This document shows, piece after piece, positions 11,641 through 23,435 of a stretch of 64,000 nucleotides of DNA. The notes under the pieces are model-generated. The model did no database searches, had not been told where the DNA came from, and was given only the letters and a program-made list of their open reading frames with translations. Numbering within the stretch: position 1 is the stretch's first letter; the number at the start of each line of letters is the position of its first letter. The position numbers and the translations under genes were made by a program. The stretch is from Magnolia sinica (taxonomy: Eukaryota; Streptophyta; Magnoliopsida; Magnoliales; Magnoliaceae): positions 30,241,501 through 30,305,500 of the forward strand of contig NC_080588.1 of the NCBI RefSeq assembly GCF_029962835.1. Direction: 5' to 3'.

Positions 11641-13075
11641 AGTCACTTCGTGGCCAATTTCAATCAGTTCATGGTCAATTTCATTCATTTCATTTCACGT
11701 TCAATTCCTTGCATTTCACGGTCAATTCCCTTCACTTCACGGTCATTTCCACGCATTACACGGTCAATTCGCTTCACTTCAAGGTCATTTCCATGCATTT
11801 CAAGGTCATTCTCGTCGATTTTGTGTTAATTCACAGTCATTTCCACGCATTTCACGGTCAATTCCCTTCACTTCACTGTCATTTCCACGCATTTCACAGT
11901 CAATTCGCTTCACTTCATGGTCATTTCCATGCATTTCACGGTCATTGCCGGTGATTCCGTGTTGATTCACAGTCATTTCCATGCATTTCACGGTCAATTC
12001 CCTTCACTTTACGGTCAATTCCCTTCACTTCACGGTCAATTCGCTTCACTTCACGGTCATTTCCATGCATTTCACGGTCATTCCCGGCGATTCCGTGTTG
12101 ATTCACGGTCATTTCCATGCATTTCACGGTCAATTCCCTTCACTTCATGGTCAATTCCACGCATTTCACGGTCAATTCCCTTCATTTCATGGTCAGTTCC
12201 ATGCATTTCACGGTCAATCCCGGTGATTCCGTTTTGATTTACCATCATTTCCATGCATTTCACGGTCAATTCCCTTCACTTCACGGTCATTTCCATGCAT
12301 TTCACGGTCAATTCGCTTCACTTCACGGTCATTTCCATGCATTTCACGGTCATTCCCGGCAATTCCATGTTGATTCACGGTCATTTCCATGCATTTCGCG
12401 GTCATTCTCGGCGATGCGTGGAAATGACCATGAAGTGAAGGGAATTGACCGTGAAATGCGTGGAAATGACCGTGAAATGTGTGAAAATGACCGTGAATTA
12501 ACACGGAATCACTGGGAATGACCATGAAATGCATGGAAATGACCGTGAAGTGAAGGGAATTGATCGTGAAATGCGTGGAAATGACCGTGAATCAACACGG
12601 AATCGCCGAGAATGACTGTGAAATGCATGGAAATGACCGTGAAGTGAAGCGAATTAACCGTGAAATGCATGGAAATGACCGTGAAGTGAAGGGAATTGAC
12701 CGTGAAATGCGTGGAAATGACCGTGAATCAACACGGAATCGACGGGAATGACCGTGAAATGCATGAAAATGACCGTGAAGTGAAGTGAATTGACCGTGAA
12801 ATGCGTGGAAATGACCGTGAAGTGAAGGGAATTGACCGTGAAATGCATGGAAATGACCGTGAATCAACACGGAATCGTCGAGAATGACCGTGAAATGCAT
12901 GGAAATGACCGTGAAGTGAAGCGAATTGACCATGAAATGCGTGGAAATGACCGTGAAGTGAAGGGAATTGACCGTGAAATGCATGGAAATGACCGTGAAT
13001 CAACATGGAATCGCCGAGAATGATCGTGAAATGCGTGGAAATGATCGTGAACTGAAGGGAATTGACCGTGAAATC
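11641..13075. repeat. 136-bp satellite, left arm, itself inverted at about 12412
   Basis: Landmarks equivalent to GTGTTGATTC occur at 11823, 11959, 12095, 12231 and 12367, always 136 bp apart. At about 12412-12415 the orientation reverses and runs to 13075, so this arm alone could form a hairpin of about 660 bp per side. This block uses TTCCCTTCAC and TTCGCTTCAC variants of the subunit where the outer block uses TTCACTTCAC. Confidence 0.9.
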
Positions 13076-13904
13076 CATGCCTTTAAACATTTCTGTGGAC
13101 AAGACAGATGTTTATGTATCTCAAGGGTGTCATACATGCATCGATACCGATATTGTGAACACGAACTGTGAGAAATTCTACCAAGTTTACTAATGTCATA
13201 GTGACTCATCTGAACAAGAAAAACTGAGTTGTGTTATGTCCGTAACGAATAGCTGATTTTCCTATTGTACACTGAGTTTGTACATGTGTCGTCTATGGTT
13301 GGTTTATCCTCACCATTGATCTGATGATCGAGCCTACCTCCTCCACTTCGAATCCTTCATCAGAAGATGATGGCAGCCTTTTATCTATGAATCCATGTAG
13401 TAACATACCCTCTAGTACATTACCATCTCCTTCTGCCCCTTCAAGTAAATCAAGTCTCTTGATTGGTGGATGGTGGCCCACATGCTCCACTTCAAATACT
13501 TTTCCAGATGATGATAGCGGTTCGTTCTCTATCGACGCCATGGAATAACATGCCCTCTAAATCACTACCGTCTCCTTCTCCCCCTTCATGCAAATAAAGA
13601 TTCTCAATTAGAAGATGGTGGCCCACATCCTCTACTTCGAATCCTTCACCTGATGATGACAGAGGCCCTTTCTCTATTGACCGATACAATATAACATCCT
13701 CCGATCCATTATCATATCTATGTTCAGAAATGTGGATAAGCTATTTTCGAAACTTATTGGATTGTCATCAATGGAAAAAAGTGGTCACATTGATTGGCTT
13801 GGGTTCTTTCTAGAAGCCTTGATATGTCCTGTAACCAGTAAAAATCAAGAGGGCCGAGCTGGTAACACCATCTCAAATACAAAACCACAAATGAATGAAA
13901 AATG
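13076..13904. other. Foldback core with a triplicated ~145-bp segment
   Basis: Copies of a segment containing CTCCACTTCGAATCC begin at 13341, 13485 and 13630, so the period is 144-145 bp. The minus strand is open over 13541-13293 and 13689-13492 and would encode repeats of about 48 residues sharing LSSSG, FEVE(H/D)VGHH, EGDG and LEGML. The plus strand is open over part of the same stretch. I recognise no family, and it may be non-coding. The flanks 13076-13320 and 13720-13904 show nothing I can name. Confidence 0.5.
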
Positions 13905-14049
13905 ATGGAAATAAGAAGCTCAAGTGAGCCACATGATAGAAAACAGTGCAGATTGAATGCCTGCCAGAGAAAACAGTCGGGGTCGACTGGGTCAGACCCG
14001 GTCGACCCCAACTCCCTGTACAGTTACCCGGTCGACCGGGTTAGGACCC
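13905..14049. repeat. GGTCGACC-rich palindromic tract, left half
   Basis: Repeats of the palindromic CCGGTCGACCGGGT type. This tract and 17208-17380 are arranged as inverted halves; for example GAGCCACATGATAGAAAACAG here matches, inverted, CTGTTTTCTATTACGTGACCC near 17350. The solo LTR 14050-17207 splits them. Confidence 0.65.
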
Positions 14050-17000
14050 TTTAACGCCTTGAAAATCGGGGGTCGAGCATAAACTCAACACATGAGTTCC
14101 AACGCATCACTTATGCAACATAGATAATGATGATTAAATGTTGTCTGTGTTAGTGCATTAATCATAAGTGGGATTATACCAAAACAGTAATTCATACTCC
14201 AGATTAATTCATATAATGCAAGCGGAAGACTGAAAAATATATATAGACGTGCATGAACCAAAAAAATCACGATCGGTCTCAAGAGTATGAATACATCACT
14301 GAGTCACTACATACATGTCATAGTTTAAAATAGTTCAACTACAATAATAAACCATGTAGCCCCGTCGATCCGGATGGCCTAAGCGAAACCACCGGAGAAT
14401 TGCATGTATGAGAACTCGTCCTGATCGTCATAGTAATCGGGCTCCGCCTCCTGAGTCGCATCATCATCTGCAACTAAGACAGAGTCTGGTGGGTGTTCAG
14501 AACACCGTCCCAGAACGTGGAAGTGAGTGATCAACTCAGTGGAACCATAAAGCAAAGGTTAACATGTTATCAATTCAGTCAAGCAGTAATGATAAAGCAG
14601 ATATATCAGACATTCCTAGATACTCTTATTAATGCAAGGATGAAATGTAAGCATGAGGCATGCCCTCACCTACACTCCCTCGTGCGATACCATCTTACGG
14701 TCGCGGCATGCTTTCTTCCCTCCGTGCTCTTCAACCCGGGGCACATGCAGTGCGATGAAATGAGCGTGATTACCAAATTATTATTAGTCCCTTTCATACA
14801 GCAGGATTGGGAAGCTAAGGTACCTCCCTTATATCAATTCACAAACAATGATTCATTCTAGGGTCGTCAGTCCTAGTAAATCTCATATGATGATACAGTT
14901 CTAGGTCGCTGCAAAGGGCTCGTCACCTTATCAGTGCAAGCCTAGTGTACTCTTATTGCTACGTAAGGGCTCGTCGCCTCTACGTAGTCTTAGTGTACGC
15001 TCGAGGTCACTACAAAGGGCTCGTCACCTTTTCAGTGTAGGTCGACAGTTTGAATACAGTGTCTCATACCACCGTATTCGGCTCACGAGTCTGGGTTGCT
15101 CACTGGTCACTACGGGGAGGCTTGTCACCCTAGTGTAGGCCGACAGCTCGACCACGGTGTCCCATACCACCATGCCCGGCTCATTAGTCTTAGCGGATCG
15201 AGGTACCAAGGTTTAAAAGGGTTTTCACTAGTGAGTTTGGTACCTTAGATTCAAGCAGTAGTGTTCATACATGGTGAACATACATCGGGTCAATCGGGTT
15301 ACTTGACGAGCTCCATTAGTACGAATGCACGTTGAGTTAATCGACATGAAGTGCATAAGCACTCCGCGTGGCCTAACCACCACCAACATCCCAAGTACGG
15401 CTCGGATTCATCGATCACGTCCTATGTGGTGAGACAACCTCAGCCACCAAATCAGAACCTGTTACCGATTGCTTGGACTATTTCATAGTCCCAAACACAT
15501 TCAATTATAATAGATAATCATATAAGCTAATCAGAATAGTAATGGATCAACAATTCCAATCATACAAGCATGTGAGCATTTGATGGATTTCAACTTAAAC
15601 AGGAATTCACATATAGGCAGTGTCTAAGTAAAACAAACAAAGAATATAAGTTACATGGAGAAAATCATACACATCATTAAGGTAGTTGAGAATTTCTTCT
15701 CAATACCCATATAAAGTACAATTTATTACACACTTGTTCATTCAGACATTTCTACAAACACTTAGACTACATATTCCAACATACATGATGTATGTTGGTG
15801 ATAGCATGTATTAAGACAAATCCTTTTGCCAAGGAGCTGTTACACATATAACTAGCATAAACATACGACAATTAATCATGGCAAACACACATTCAAATTC
15901 CATACGTATACGATACTTTCTACATATACATGGAATATACTAAACTCAATATAGTTCATATATATTAGAAACATAAATACAAACATCGCAATTGGCATGT
16001 GAAATTGCACCCACATCAGTAATAAACCATTAACCGACATTGAAAGCCTTGAAAACCATAACCTATATGTTTATAGTCCGCACCTTTCGTCGGTAGACTC
16101 GTAACGAACTCAGTTTTAAGGCTAAGTCTTTGTCTACGGCAGATTGGCAACCTATAGCATAAATTAGGTTAGCTATTTCATAACTTATACTATCTGAAAC
16201 CATAAAACAGATTAGGTTTAGGTTTTCTCACCTAAGAACGGGATTGGTATCGCCTGCATAGCAACACAGGAGTGGTGGCTAAGCACGTGGAGCGTCAAGG
16301 AAAGATCCCAACATCTATCTCTCACTCACTCTCTCTCTCTTCCTCACTTTCTTCTTCTCTTTTCTCTCTTCTTTCCCTTAAGGTTTACAAAATTCGTATG
16401 GCATATGAGAGGGAGTGTTTAAGGTCCTTATATAGGCCCAGGTTTGATGGGAATGGCCCCAGGGCCAAGGTATACTTAGGTTATATCCAAATACGGGTTG
16501 TTTTGGGAGCACTTCCGGTGGCCCCTTTTCCACGTGCGGTCGGACTTAAGCTCCACTAATATTGGATCTTAAGCAAGTGAAAGTTTCAGTCCATCAGATT
16601 TACAGATCAGTCGTGGCGGACTAGTTTTAGTTCAACGGTCACGGTCACTCGATCAGGGTCACAAGTACACCTACATGTGTGGGACATTTCTCCTGATCCG
16701 AGGGTGTATTTGAGTCAGATTCTGATGGTCTGAATTCTTACTATTAAGAATATCAATATTGATACATATACTTAAATTCAGATTTTTATTTCTAAATATT
16801 TTCACGTTTCTCGCACTCTTCGCTCTGGGCTCAAGTTGTGCAGTTCTAGACACAATTAAGACTTGATTTCCGAGGGGGTTGTCAAGTCCAGTAATGCGGT
16901 CATAACTGTATAGTTTCGGGGTAATCGGACTTTCGACGTGCGGTCCAGGTCCGATACGAAGTTTCGGTGTGCTCCCGAGAGCAACCGGGTTTAAGGATGG

Positions 17001-17207
17001 ATTCTAGATTTCAGGGCAATGTAGCGTCAATGATTCTGCACATTTTGGGTCTTGCAGATCATATTTAAAGTGATTAGTGCTAATTTCACAAGCACTCTAG
17101 TTTAACACTTGCTAACATTAACCTAATTTTCTAAAGATTTTGATCTTGGGTAATTTCTGCCTGAGGTGGTACTCGGGTCTTTGTACGGATTTTTTCGAGA
17201 CGTTACA
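14050..17207. mobile_element. Solo LTR, about 3.16 kb, with GACCC target duplication
   Basis: Flanked by GACCC at 14045-14049 and again at 17208-17212. The ends are TTTAACG and CGTTACA, that is the TGTAACG...CGTTACA type with one changed base at the left end. No coding region, primer site or second LTR is present, so recombination between two LTRs probably removed the interior. Tandem segments with GGCTCGTCACC occur at about 14910-15190. The sequence resembles long LTRs of Tekay/Del-type chromoviruses (memory). TATA-like motifs occur on both strands near 16432, so the strand is undecided. Confidence 0.75.
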
Positions 17208-17424
17208 GACCCGGTCAACCCCACTTATGTGAATTGTAGGGAAATGGGGTCGACCGGGTTACAACCCGGTCGACCGGGTATATGTACAGTGAGTTGAGGT
17301 CGACCGGGTATGACCCAGTCGACCCCGACTATTTTATTTCTACTGTTTTCTATTACGTGACCCACTTGAACTTTGGATGTACTTAATTTTTTGGTCCATG
17401 ATCGTAAATCATTTAAAGAAATGA
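17208..17424. repeat. GGTCGACC-rich palindromic tract, right half
   Basis: Contains several GGTCGACCGGGT units and the inverted match to 13915-13950. It was continuous with 13905-14049 before the solo LTR inserted. 17380-17424 is a short transition to satellite. Confidence 0.6.
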
Positions 17425-19189
17425 ATGAACAGCATGGAAATGAGCGTGAAGGTCGCGGGAATTTTAGAGGGAGTGATTTGGTTTGAGTGTGTTGTATTGG
17501 AGCGAATTGACCGTGAAGTGAATCGAACTGTCCATGAAGTGAAGCGAATTGACCGTGAAATGCATGGAAATGGCCGTGAAGTGAAGGGAATTGACCATGA
17601 AGTGCATCGAAATGACCGTGAATCTAAACGGAATCGCTGGAAATGACCGTGAAATGCATGGAAATGACCGTGAAGTGAAGCAAAATGACTGTGAAATGCA
17701 TGGAAATGACGATGAAGTGAAGTGAATTGACCGCGAAGTGCATCGAAATGACCGTGAAGTGAAGTGAATTGACCGTGAAGTGCGTCGAATTGACCGTGAA
17801 TGAACACAAAATCGCCGGGAATGACCGTGAAATGCATGAAAATGACGGTAAAGTTAAGTGAATTGACCGCGAAGTGCGTGGAAATGGCCGTGAAGTGAAG
17901 TGAATTGACCGTGAAGTGCGTCGAATTGACCGTGAATGAACACGGAATCGCCGGGAATGACCGTGAAATGCATGGAAATGACGTTGAAGTGAAGTGAATT
18001 GACCGCGAAGTGCGTCGAAATGATCGTGTAGTGAAGTGAATTGACCGTGAAGTGCATCGAATTGATCGTGAATGAACACAGAATCGATGGGAATGACCGT
18101 GAAATGCATGGAAATGATGGTGAAGTGAAGTGAATTGACTGTGAAGTGCATGGAAATGGCCATGAAGTGAAGTGAATTGATCGTAAAGTGCGTCGAATTG
18201 ACCGTGAATGAACATGGAATCGCCGGGAATGACCATGAAATGCATGGAAATGACGGTGAAGTTAAGTGAATTGACCGCGAAGTGAGTGGAAATGGCCGTG
18301 AAGTGAAGTGAATTGACCGTGAAGTGTGTCGAATTAACCGTGAACGTAAACAGAATTTTCGGATATGACCATAAAATGCATGGAAATGGCCGTGAAGTGA
18401 AGAGAATTAACCGTGAAGTTCTTGGAAATGGCCGTGAAGTGAAGTGAATTGACCGTTAAGTGCATCAAAATGACCGTGAACGTAAACGGAATTGCCGGAT
18501 ATGACCGTGAAATGCATGGAAATGGTCGTGAAGTGAAGAGAATTGCTCGTGAAATGCTTGGAAATGGCCGTAAAGTGAAGTGAATTGACCATGAAGTGCG
18601 TCGAATTGACCGTGAATGAACACGGAATTGTCGGATATGACCGTGAAATGCATGGAAATGGCCGTGAAGTGAAGAGAATTGATCGTGAAATGCTTGGAAA
18701 TGGCCGTGAAGTGAAGTGAATTGACCATGAAGTGCGTCGAAATGACCGTGAACATAAACGGAATTGCCGGGTATGACCATGAAATGCATGAAAATGGCCG
18801 TCAAGTGAAGAGAATTGATCGTGAAATGCTTGGAAATAGCCGTTAAGTGAAGTGAATTGACCGTGAAGTGCGTCGAAATGACCGTGAATGTAAACGGAAT
18901 TGCCAGATATGACCGTGAAATGCATGGAAATGGCCGTGAAGTGAAGAGAATTGATAGTGAAATGCTTGGAAATGGCTGTGAAGTGAAGCGAATTGACTGT
19001 GAAATGTGTGGAAATGACCGTGAAGTGAAGGGAATTGACTGTGAAATGCATGGAAATGACCGTGAATCAACACAGAATTGCTGGGAATAACCATGAAATG
19101 AATAAAAATGATTGCGAAGTAAATGAAATGAACGAAATTGACCGCGACCGGATTGATATTGACTACGAAGTGAATGAAACGGATTTTTG
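17425..19189 (-). repeat. 136-bp satellite, right arm of the foldback element
   Basis: The reverse-complement form of the same satellite. The landmark TGAACAC or its equivalent falls at 17801, 17937, 18073 and 18209, and onward with 136-bp steps. From about 18340 units with a GTAAACGGAATTGCCGG variant dominate, so the arm holds two subfamilies. The first 75 bases are degenerate. Confidence 0.9.
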
Positions 19190-19410
19190 ACCATCGACAT
19201 GATGGAATCTTGAAAATTAACCAGGTTGGTTGGCTAAAGTAGCTTCTCCTACCCCAAAATCATATAGGGTACGTCAAGTAACTAATTTTGGTTTATAAGA
19301 TATTCCTATTAAATGAATAAAGAAAGAAATGAAAAAAAAGAGAAAAAAAATTTATATGCTTATATATATATATATATATATATTCATATAAATATGTATT
19401 GGAGAAAATT
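19190..19410 (-). repeat. Right non-satellite terminal inverted repeat of the foldback element
   Basis: The reverse complement matches 11425-11640. An AT dinucleotide expansion at 19361-19382 is specific to this side. Beyond it, 19411-19632 is A-rich simple sequence and a stretch with GCTACGG/CCGTAGC palindromes (about 19510-19545), with nothing codable. Confidence 0.65.
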
Positions 19411-19632
19411 GTAGGTAGAATAAATTTCTCCATGTAAAAAAATAAAAATAAAAAATAAAATAAAATAAAAAATAAAAAAATTTCATTGAGTGGCATATGC
19501 TACAGATTTAGCTACGGTTATAATCCGTAGCCATAGAAAACCCGTAGCCTAAAGCTCCTGGTTTATTTATTTATTATTATTATTTTTTAATTATTTTTTT
19601 ATTTTTTGCTGTTGTAATCCCCACTGCCTTTT

Positions 19633-20061
19633 GTGGGTCCCATTATGATGTATGTGTTATATCCAAACCGTCCATCTATTTAGTGAACTCGTATTAAGGC
19701 TTGAGACGAAAAATAAGACAGATCTAACTATCAAATGGACCACACCGTAAAAGGCAGTGGAGGATTGAATGTCTACCATTGAAATCCTTCCACGGGTCAC
19801 AGAAGTTTTAGATCAATATGATTTTGTTTTTTCCTCTTCATCCAGGTCTTTGTGACCTTATGAATAGATTGGATGGAAAATATATGTTAAGGTGGGTCCT
19901 ATGAAATTTTTAACAGTGAAAATCAAGTTTCCCGCTGCTATTTGTGGTGTGGTCCAGTTGATCTTTGGGTATGATTCTTTTTTCCCGATAACGCTATGAA
20001 ATGATCTCGAAATATGAATGAACGGTGTGGATATAATAAATACATCATTGTGGGGCCCATG
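19633..20061. repeat. GTGGGNCCCA-type foldback (MITE-like) element
   Basis: Starts GTGGGTCCCATTATGATGTA; its end is the inverted counterpart (AATACATCATTGTGGGGCCC). TTATATCCAAACCGTCCAT near 19656 pairs with ATGAACGGTGTGGATATAAT near 20021. Further in, TGGACCACACCGTAAAA pairs with TTTGTGGTGTGGTCCA, so most of the element can fold into one hairpin. No coding capacity. Similar sequence recurs at about 20330-20740, 34500-35345, 36120-36560 and 40398-40885. Confidence 0.6.
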
Positions 20062-23000
20062 TCGACGAGCGTCAACGCTCGTCTTCGCACCCCAGCCAAT
20101 CCGCCTCCGGAAGGAATGAATGACGGGGGTATTTTGGTCCCTTGAAAAGTCGGCCATACACAGGGGAGTTTTCTTGGAAGCTTAAAAAGAGGTGGGCTTC
20201 AAATGGCTGGTGGGCCATAAATGGGTCGCACAATAGGAAATTTCTCTTCCCAGACGGATACCTTCCGGAGCGGACTTAGATTGTGTAGCGTACCACGTGG
20301 CATGCGCGTCTATAAATGGCAAAGATCTGTACGCCTCTATTTGTTTTATCCACACTATCCATCCATTTTCTCATTTACCTGAAGGCATGGCTCCAAAACT
20401 AATGCTGATCCAAAGCTCAAGTGAAACCCACAAAAAAAAAACAGTAGGAACAATGATGCTCTGCGTTGATACCTTCCTAAAGCCCACCATGATGTTTATT
20501 TACCATCCAACCTATTCATAAAGTCGAACAGATGAAAAAGGGAAAATACAAATATAAGCTTGATCCAAAACTAATGTGAAACCCAAGAAGTTTTTGAAGG
20601 TAGGCCTTCAATCTCTATTTTTTCTTGTGATGTGGTCTACTTGAGCGTTGGATCTGCCTCATTTTTTGGATCATATTCTAAAATGATTTGGAAATATGTA
20701 TAGACAGCATGGATAATGCGTATAAGTTATTTTGGGACTGATTTTAAGTCTCTTGATCTAACATTGGGTGATCCACTATGCTGGAAGTGGATTTCTAAAT
20801 AACACCAAAGCAAGTCCATCTAAATGAACAACCTTCGTGACTTATCGAGTGGTGCCACAGCGCGGACAACCACCCTCCTATTTTTACAGGCACACCAAGA
20901 TGTGTAAGTAAGATTCACTTAGATGCGTAATCCCATTATGAGCCTGGAGCCAAAAAATCACGCAACCTTTGATTCAATTCAGCCACAGCAATGGAAACAT
21001 GGGGAGAGATGTCCACCCTTGATTTTTACCAAGCTCAACATGACAAGCATATGAAATCCACTCCAACCATTAAGATGACACACTTAAAATCTATCCCTAA
21101 TGTCCAAAAATTCGGGGCATACATGGTTCATGTGGCCCAAAAAAATAAAAATAGTTTGGAGGGTGAGTTTTTCTTGTGCACTGTTTTCAATCACGTGGTG
21201 CACATGAACCATAGATGAGGCTCCTTTTTTAATCCACGGTCTAATATAAGGTGACTCACCTGATGGTTGGGTTGTGATTTCACTTTAGTTGTGATTTCAC
21301 TTTAACTCTACACTGGGACCAACACCGCTGGCTACTTTTCTTCTTAAAATAACTTTTCTGTCTTGGTATTAAATAGCATCAATTAATCCTTGAATTAATC
21401 AACTAGCTGGACCAAAATGCACCGTTCAAGTAGTTGTGTGTGAGCATCTCTTTTTCTCTCTCTCTCTCTATATATATCTTAAAATAATTTTTTAAATTAA
21501 ATAATTAAAATCTCTATATATATGTCAAGTCTAACATATTGGTGATTAGTTAATGTCAACAAATTGTAGGGATAAGGATCATTTCACATCACTTGCAAGA
21601 TGAATAGGCAACTCTCTCTCTCTTGAAATGTTGTTTATTGAGAAAATTGTTTATTTCATTTTGGCGCAAAAGATAATTTTTATGTTCTCTTTTCAAATAT
21701 TCAGAGTTTAAATAATTGATGAGTTATACAAGTTTTATTTTTTATTTTTCAGTTTATAAGAGAGCTTTGCTGACATCGAACAAGAAATGTTATTGATGAT
21801 GTGGTACACATAAGGCCATCAACGAAAACTCCTTGCTCAAAATATTTCGTACCGTTCGTTTATACACTTCTTGAGTAAAGATTTATAAGTTTTTTTTAGC
21901 AAGGATTGAGAAACCTTTGCTTTAAATGACGATTTATAAGTTTTTTCTAGTAGGGATTGAGATACCTTTGCTTTCAATGACGACAAGAGAAAATGACAGA
22001 AAATCCAAGTATCTAAAGTATTTTATCATCCACTGGACATGTAAAACGAAATATCTTCCAAGTGGGGGTCAGTCACGCCCGCCGGACTACCATTTTAACA
22101 GAGCTCTCACTCGCCGTTAAAATCAACACTTCTAAAGTTGTACTACAAGCAGAATTTGTAGAACCTATTTATCACTAGTACAGTGTGACCAATACAATCT
22201 CGACCACACACCAGCCCCAGCCTGCCAACCGGAACCGTCAGATGCTGGCCACCCTTGGTTGGTCCATGCATTCTCCTGAACAACTCAACCGGCCTACAAC
22301 TAGACTGTTGGAACAAAAGACAGTCAGTCCATCAATAAAACACTGCATGGATCTCATCCACCACCAATCACCGTGGCCAATGTGATGGACACTGGCATGG
22401 CAATCACCAAGTGCGGGTCCCACGTAGGGTTAGGATTGTAGGTGACAAAATGTGGAATGCCCTCGCGGACTACTAAGTGCTCTCTTTTCGATATGTTGAA
22501 AAGGAGCTTTTGCTTAAAAAACGGAAGCTCTGCTACAAACGCTCGTCCAGAAAGATGTTGCTCGCCTCTTTGGTCCCACCATCTGATCATCCAGACCGTT
22601 CATCAATAATTTCTACCGTATGTAACCGATCATATGAATTTTAATTGGAAAGCAGGCGATTCCAAAACTCAGGCGGGCCACAGAACGTGACTTTGAAGGC
22701 TTTAGGCATGATTGTACATGGTGTGGCCCACATGAGTTTTGGATCGTCCAGATTTTTTTTCGAACTAGAAAGCATGGGTGGCTCAGATGATGAGCCGATT
22801 GGATGTCATGCAAACATCAAGGTGGGCCCCACAGACCACGCTGTAGAGTAAGCTTATTCTACGAACGGTAGTAGAGTAACTAGCCTCGGATACTGGGTTA
22901 GATCCGGAATGGGGATCTGAAACGATCTCGATCTTCAAGCGCCAATCAGAGTGGGCCACCCTCACAAGACGAATAGTTAACGAGCGGAAAGTTTACCAAC

Positions 23001-23131
23001 TTTCTCGACGACGTGATGATGAATACGACTTCGTTGAAATGGCCCCACCAAAAACAGAGAGCCTCTGGAGGCGAGCCATGTGACCCATTCGTCAAATAGC
23101 ACGGGAGTTCCGCTCGTTTGCAGCATGTTTT
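20062..23131. other. Intergenic region upstream of the phosphorylase gene
   Basis: A more diverged foldback-like copy of the preceding family lies at about 20330-20740. CT repeats and TATATA sequence occur at 21450-21475. GGCCC-rich segments with the same vocabulary lie at about 22560-22840. I see no gene: open frames here are short and without recognisable homology. Confidence 0.5.
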
Positions 23132-23137
23132 TATAAA
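23132..23137 (+). promoter_or_regulatory. Probable TATA box of the phosphorylase gene
   Basis: TATAAA in GTTTTTATAAACAAG, 73 bp before the ATG at 23210. This implies a short 5' UTR with no upstream ATG close to the start codon. Confidence 0.45.
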
Positions 23138-23209
23138 CAAGAAGAAGGTAAGAAGGGTAGTGGCAGGACTCATCAGCTTTCTCTGTTTCAGATCTAAGCA
23201 GAGATATCA

Positions 23210-23435
23210 ATGGCATCTGCTCGTCCTTCTACTCGTTTCTCAGCCGTTAGGTCCCACACATTCTCTAATCGCAACCGTTCCATCTCAGGATTCCTCGATT
23301 TCACTACCAAATCCACCGCCAACTCCAATATCTTCTCCATCAGAACCGTCAGTTCTCGTCGTTCCAGACGAAGATCTTTCTCCGTGAGAAACGTCGCCAG
23401 CGACCAGAAACTGAAGGAATCCATCTCCGACGAAG
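23210..23435 (+). CDS. PHS1: PHS1 exon 1: transit peptide
   Basis: Residues 1-75 plus one base. It starts at ATG 23210 and ends GACGAAG before GTTAAA. Composition is Ser/Arg/Thr-rich with few acidic residues up to about residue 62, typical of chloroplast targeting. A minus-strand open frame covering the same bases is a shadow. Confidence 0.88.

Larger units (their letters stand above)
11425..19410. mobile_element. Large foldback element with satellite-filled arms
   Basis: The non-satellite segment 11425 to about 11640 is repeated inverted at about 19190-19410. Both start TTTTCTC(T/C)AATACATATT and share GTTACTTGACGTACC, AGATTCCATCA and TCGATGGTC. Inside these ends both arms continue into the same 136-bp satellite, in opposite orientation. 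The core (13076-17424) holds a 145-bp triplicated segment, a GGTCGACC-rich tract and a later solo LTR. Terminal inverted repeats with tandem repeats recall Foldback or MULE-type transposons, but no transposase and no clear target duplication are visible. Without the solo LTR it would be about 4.8 kb. Confidence 0.6.

Noticed and set aside
10172-13075. Possible CRISPR-like array
   Set aside because: Plant nuclear context, repeats contiguous without unique spacers, and the same repeat in both orientations.
10158-13102. Many open frames of 60-135 residues reading FTVNSLHFTVISMHF or NDREMHGNDREVKG
   Set aside because: They are translations of the 136-bp satellite in several frames on both strands. 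The repeat simply lacks stop codons; the subunit length of 21 keeps frame locally. No start, codon or homology signal.
17409-19200. Open frames of up to 288 residues on the minus strand
   Set aside because: Same satellite artefact as at 10-13 kb.
23194-23424. Minus-strand open frame of 76 residues
   Set aside because: It lies opposite PHS1 exon 1 and is a shadow of it.
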